7,259 nt of DNA from Acidianus hospitalis (GTDB taxonomy: Archaea > Thermoproteota > Thermoprotei_A > Sulfolobales > Sulfolobaceae): the NCBI GenBank assembly GCA_003086435.1, contig QEFD01000191.1, positions 1 to 7,259 on the forward strand. Reading direction: 5' to 3'. The notes beneath the pieces were generated by a model, which saw only the letters and a list, made by a program, of their open reading frames with translations, made no database searches and was not told the DNA's origin. Numbering within the stretch: the first letter of the stretch is position 1; each line of letters begins with the position of its first letter. A program made the position numbers and the translations under genes. Below are positions 4,216 to 7,259 of this stretch, in pieces.

Positions 4216-4625
4216 TCTTTACCTATTTAATGCTTTCCTTAATTAATTCTCTATCATAAATGCAGCGTTAATTTTCCTTTATGTGGCTAGAATTAAGTAT
4301 TTTCACGATAAATTATACTTCATGCTTTATGGAACAATACTTTTAGTCACGTCCTGAATTTTTAATCTCGAATAAGTTGCCAAAAGAATTTAGAATGGGA
4401 AATATTTGATGCAATAATAGTTTAAATTATAAACAAAGAAGCAATATGTATTAATTGAATTATTAATCCTAATATAGATAAAGATACTGTTCTAAGTACT
4501 TTTCTTAAATTATGAGAGCTATTGAAGCAACTTAATTGACTATAAACTCTCTTCTGTCATTCGTATGGAAGCGTGAATCGATTAAGTCTCAGGGTGAGAG
4601 AAAGTTGGAGATCTGATTCAATAGC
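4216..4625. other. Gene-free spacer upstream of the membrane-protein operon
   Basis: No convincing coding frame was found on either strand. Small features are an AT-rich palindrome GTTTAAATTATAAAC (4420-4434) and an inverted pair TGAATC (4574-4579) and GATTCA (4615-4620) enclosing TCTC/GAGA (4587-4590, 4596-4599). AGATCT at 4609-4614 repeats the core of the palindrome at 4187-4202. No tRNA-like or transposon-like structure was seen. Confidence 0.55.
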
Positions 4626-4636
4626 TTTTTAAATAC
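4626..4636 (+). promoter_or_regulatory. TATA-like box of the membrane-protein operon
   Basis: CTTTTTAAATAC covers this site and is centred about 25 bp before the GTG at 4656, matching a leaderless start and supporting that codon. Confidence 0.6.
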
Positions 4637-4655
4637 TTATTAACATTCTTTTTAA

Positions 4656-6152
4656 GTGGACAAGCTAAGGTTAGAAATTATTCTAGGTTCTTTACTATTT
4701 ATATTGTCTTTCTTTCCTCGTTATTGTTTATATTTGCTTGCAATAATTTCTCTTGGGATTCTTCTAAGATTAAAGTATTTCCCACCTTTTGTTTCCTCAA
4801 TTTTGCTACTTTATTCTCCATTTCACGCTCTAATAACTTCGCTTACATTTCCTCTTCTCTATATAGATAGAAAATTCTCGCTCTCCTTTTCCTTGGCTAC
4901 GTTATTTTCTCTTTTAACTCAAAATTATCTTATATTATTTCTAGCAGGAGCACTGGAAAAAAGAGGGTTGATAATTTCTGGCATAATGTTCTTGATATTA
5001 AGCGCATTAACAATGCATGAAGAATATGGGAACATTGCATATTTCCTCTTGGTAGCTGGAGTAATTTCTGCAATAATTGAAGGTAAGATTTCCTTGAGAA
5101 CTTCTGCAGTAATTTACTTATCCGCATTAGCTTTTTACTTTAAATTGCCCTTCCTTATACCAGCAATAGTTTCTTTCTCTCCTTTAGTGTCATTACTATT
5201 TTCTCCTTTTTATCCATATTTTGCGATTTTATCAATAAAATATGCAGAGAACTTCAGAAAACTGAAATTCTTAAATTTTATACCTCCAGCTTTATCCTTT
5301 ATTAATCCTTTTCTCTCATTTTCTTCATTATATGACGTTATTAGGAAGAGAGAAATTTTCCTTTACATTCTATTACCTTTATTTTCTTCTATATATTTTG
5401 TTATAGAAGGCGAATATACTCAAGAAGAAATAATATCTATTTCAATAATTTTCCTCTTCATGCTAAATATATTACGTGACTACTATAAGATGATAATTTC
5501 ATTTATGGATAAGTATTCTCAGTTTATTATCTCCCTTGCATTGGATTTCATTGCATATAAATTCTTTTTATTCAATTTAGAAATATTCCTAACAATTGTT
5601 TTCTCATCAATTGTAATATCCTTACCTAAATTGAAGATAAGTGTTTATCCATTTTTTGCTTCAGCGATGTCGTTAGTTAATCCTTTCGTCGGTCTTTCTG
5701 CAGTACAAAGGCTTTCTTCATTATTTGTATTTATACCTCTCTTCTTTTACATTGAGATGCATTATTCCGTATACTCTGTAGTCTTTTATATTATCGGAGC
5801 TTCCCTAGGAATTGTTTTTAGTATAAGAGATTATAACATGGAGAGAAACGCAGTATTCGTTATATTTGCGTTATTATTAACTCTAGATGATGTTGTGCTG
5901 AGGAATTATATTTATATTGCCTTTAGTCTAGTATCTGCAGTTTTAATATTCTTATTTAGACGTAACCTAAATATTTCGGAAATTTTAGCTTTATATTTTG
6001 CATCATTTCCTCTGTCCTTTATTTCTGGGTTTTTCATTCTTCTTAAAGGTAAGCTTAATCTCTGCATAATTTTAGTAACTGAAGCTGTAACCTCTGTACT
6101 AGTTCTTAAGATAGTTTCGATTACGTCCCCAATTTTAAGCCAGATTTTATGA
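4656..6152 (+). CDS. Large multi-pass membrane protein of unknown function
   Basis: A 498-residue protein that is hydrophobic along nearly its whole length, with an estimated 14-16 membrane helices and short polar loops such as EKRG (101-104), EGKISLRT (142-149), ENFRKLK (198-204), RDYNMERN (391-398) and KGKLN (464-468). No signal peptide or catalytic motif stands out. A recurring helix motif of the type S-x-[NS]-P-F/L is seen at YSPFHAL (53-59), FSPLVSL and FSPFYPY (174-188), INPFLSF (216-222) and VNPFVGL (341-347). The segments around 212-243 and 337-363 look alike, suggesting internal duplication. The GTG start lies about 25 bp after a TATA-like box. The stop is one base before the ATG of the next gene, so the two form an operon and probably act together. 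I do not recognise the family; a transporter or a membrane-lipid or glycan enzyme are both possible. Confidence 0.75.
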   Translation: MDKLRLEIILGSLLFILSFFPRYCLYLLAIISLGILLRLKYFPPFVSSILLLYSPFHALITSLTFPLLYIDRKFSLSFSLATLFSLLTQNYLILFLAGALEKRGLIISGIMFLILSALTMHEEYGNIAYFLLVAGVISAIIEGKISLRTSAVIYLSALAFYFKLPFLIPAIVSFSPLVSLLFSPFYPYFAILSIKYAENFRKLKFLNFIPPALSFINPFLSFSSLYDVIRKREIFLYILLPLFSSIYFVIEGEYTQEEIISISIIFLFMLNILRDYYKMIISFMDKYSQFIISLALDFIAYKFFLFNLEIFLTIVFSSIVISLPKLKISVYPFFASAMSLVNPFVGLSAVQRLSSLFVFIPLFFYIEMHYSVYSVVFYIIGASLGIVFSIRDYNMERNAVFVIFALLLTLDDVVLRNYIYIAFSLVSAVLIFLFRRNLNISEILALYFASFPLSFISGFFILLKGKLNLCIILVTEAVTSVLVLKIVSITSPILSQIL

Positions 6153-6153
6153 C

Positions 6154-7242
6154 ATGCTTGATGAAGATGTAAAGGAAATTCTAGAAATAATAAATTCTTA
6201 TCCGCTTGTAATGTACAAAATAGATGCGAACTATATTAATCCTCCTACTTATGAGAGCGACGAGCTTTATAATTTAGCAAAGGAATTAGAAGATTTAGCT
6301 TATCCTACTAGGGAAAGCGACTATGCTAAAATTTATTATAACTTTTTCTGTCCTGTAAAATTAAAAAATTCTATAATAAGATTTATACCTATAGGTTTAG
6401 CTTATCTTAAAAAATACGATACTTACGAAATATTCATAAATACTAGAGGTAAAATACAGATAAGAAGAGGAAATAAAGAGGCTGATAAACTTGTTAAGAA
6501 TTTATTATTAAGGACAATATCTTTCTCTAAGTTTCAAATTAATAGGGGATTAATAATAACAGCTGATTATATAGATAAGCATTATTTAGAAGGTAAAGTA
6601 AAGCTAAAGTATGTGAAAGATCCTACAATAACTATTGAAGAAGCCAAGGAATTGCTGAAAGAATATAAGGATAATTTAAGTAGGAAAATTGAAGGAGATG
6701 TAAGCTTAGGAGATTACCTCAGAACAGTAAAAGTTATTTATGAAGCCTTAGGCTTTGACGTTAAAGGTGAATTGAAAGAGTTATATAGGCGTTACGCTGA
6801 TGGTAGGGATTGCGGAATGATGGAATTACCTCTAGAAGATAGTACGGCGTTTAAGAAATGGTTAAGCGATGAATCCTATTGTGGTGGCCATCCTTTTGAA
6901 GTTGTTAGAGGTGGTTTATTTACTTACGGCATTCATTTATATCCTCCGGAAGATGGTAGGTATGTTTTATCTCCAGGGGACTATTATGAGGAGTTTTACA
7001 AAGTGGTTAAGGAATTTTTAAGGAGGAAAATTCCTTTCAAGTCCCCTGAGCTGGTAAATGCATTAAAAGTATTAACTGGCTTAGCAGAAGTTAAGGTCAA
7101 TGAGATAAACGATTTTCCAAAGGCGATCGTTCTTTATGAAGATGTTAGAGATAAGAGGAAAATAAAATGGGAAGAAATAGAGGAGGTCGAGTATAGAAGG
7201 GAGAAATTTAAGAAGCTTAATTCTAATTCGTATCAATATTAA
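6154..7242 (+). CDS. Conserved-looking soluble protein, function unknown, partner of the membrane protein
   Basis: A 362-residue charged protein with no membrane segment or signal peptide, so probably cytoplasmic. The first 190 residues are mixed helix and strand without a motif I can name. Residues 211-264 hold a dense block that looks like a functional site: YRRYADGRDCGMMELPLED (211-229), W236, YCGGHPFEVVRGG (242-254) and GIHLYP (259-264). The Asp, His and Glu there could bind metal or a substrate, and C220 and C243 might pair or ligate metal. The C-terminus is rich in Lys and Glu. The ATG follows the stop of the membrane-protein gene after one base, so expression is coupled. The gene is complete within the window. 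I cannot assign a family; the block at 211-264 is the best handle for a profile search. Confidence 0.75.
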   Translation: MLDEDVKEILEIINSYPLVMYKIDANYINPPTYESDELYNLAKELEDLAYPTRESDYAKIYYNFFCPVKLKNSIIRFIPIGLAYLKKYDTYEIFINTRGKIQIRRGNKEADKLVKNLLLRTISFSKFQINRGLIITADYIDKHYLEGKVKLKYVKDPTITIEEAKELLKEYKDNLSRKIEGDVSLGDYLRTVKVIYEALGFDVKGELKELYRRYADGRDCGMMELPLEDSTAFKKWLSDESYCGGHPFEVVRGGLFTYGIHLYPPEDGRYVLSPGDYYEEFYKVVKEFLRRKIPFKSPELVNALKVLTGLAEVKVNEINDFPKAIVLYEDVRDKRKIKWEEIEEVEYRREKFKKLNSNSYQY

Positions 7243-7250
7243 TTATATAT
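7241..7250 (+). promoter_or_regulatory. TATA-like stretch at the window edge
   Basis: AATTATATAT overlaps the TAA of the preceding gene and could drive a gene starting near 7270, beyond the window, or simply be AT-rich downstream sequence. Confidence 0.25.
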
Positions 7251-7259
7251 CGCATAGAA

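Noticed and set aside
4561..4620. Possible tRNA-like fold upstream of the membrane operon
   Set aside because: No T-loop signature, acceptor stem or anticodon arm could be fitted.
4930..5127. Antisense open frame of 65 codons opposite the membrane protein
   Set aside because: It arises opposite hydrophobic codons and has no supporting signal.

Overview
The window looks like chromosome of a thermoacidophilic crenarchaeon of the order Sulfolobales. The DNA is AT-rich. Several genes sit about 25 bp behind a TATA-like box with almost no leader, GTG and TTG starts are common, and the one clear Shine-Dalgarno is GAGGTG. The gene families (VapB/VapC, HEPN/MNT, PaREP1-like, DUF3800) fit the same group. 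The genus cannot be fixed from the sequence alone. No tRNA, rRNA or CRISPR array was found.

Layout. Positions 1-80 hold a long hairpin, possibly the end of a transposon. It abuts a broken nucleotidyltransferase (MNT) gene (81-398) with no start and an in-frame TAG. Next come a VapB-type antitoxin (487-699) and an overlapping VapC/PIN toxin frame (683-1084) with no normal start codon and one missing catalytic acid. A PaREP1/HEPN-like gene (1077-1544, minus) and a small primase-fold protein (1632-2282, plus) diverge from a 51-90 bp spacer with one central TATA-like box. After a geneless 363 bp stretch comes an intact HEPN-MNT pair (2646-2996, 2984-3325). A spacer with an 11-bp direct repeat and an interrupted palindrome separates it from a minus-strand DUF3800-like gene (3512-4063). 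From 4656 to 7242 a two-gene operon encodes a large multi-pass membrane protein and a soluble partner of unknown function.

The most unusual element lies upstream of the DUF3800-like gene. Two 43-45 nt hairpins (4090-4178), read on the minus strand, each fit the kink-turn consensus: a canonical stem, a 3-nt AAU bulge, tandem GA opposite GA, then a second stem. The loops and inner stems are identical in the two copies. The outer stems differ completely yet stay complementary, which is covariation within the sequence itself. A strong TATA-like box (4204-4215) lies at the right distance to start a minus-strand RNA just before the first hairpin, and a palindrome sits between the box and the predicted start. 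Either this is a structured leader controlling the DUF3800-like gene, perhaps through L7Ae, or it is a separate small RNA next to a nuclease-fold gene, a layout reminiscent of type III toxin-antitoxin loci.

Overall, the left half is an accessory island of toxin-antitoxin-type modules in different states of decay, and the right end looks like ordinary lineage-specific chromosome. Functions come from motifs read by eye. The regulatory and RNA claims come from spacing and base pairing and were not computed or tested.
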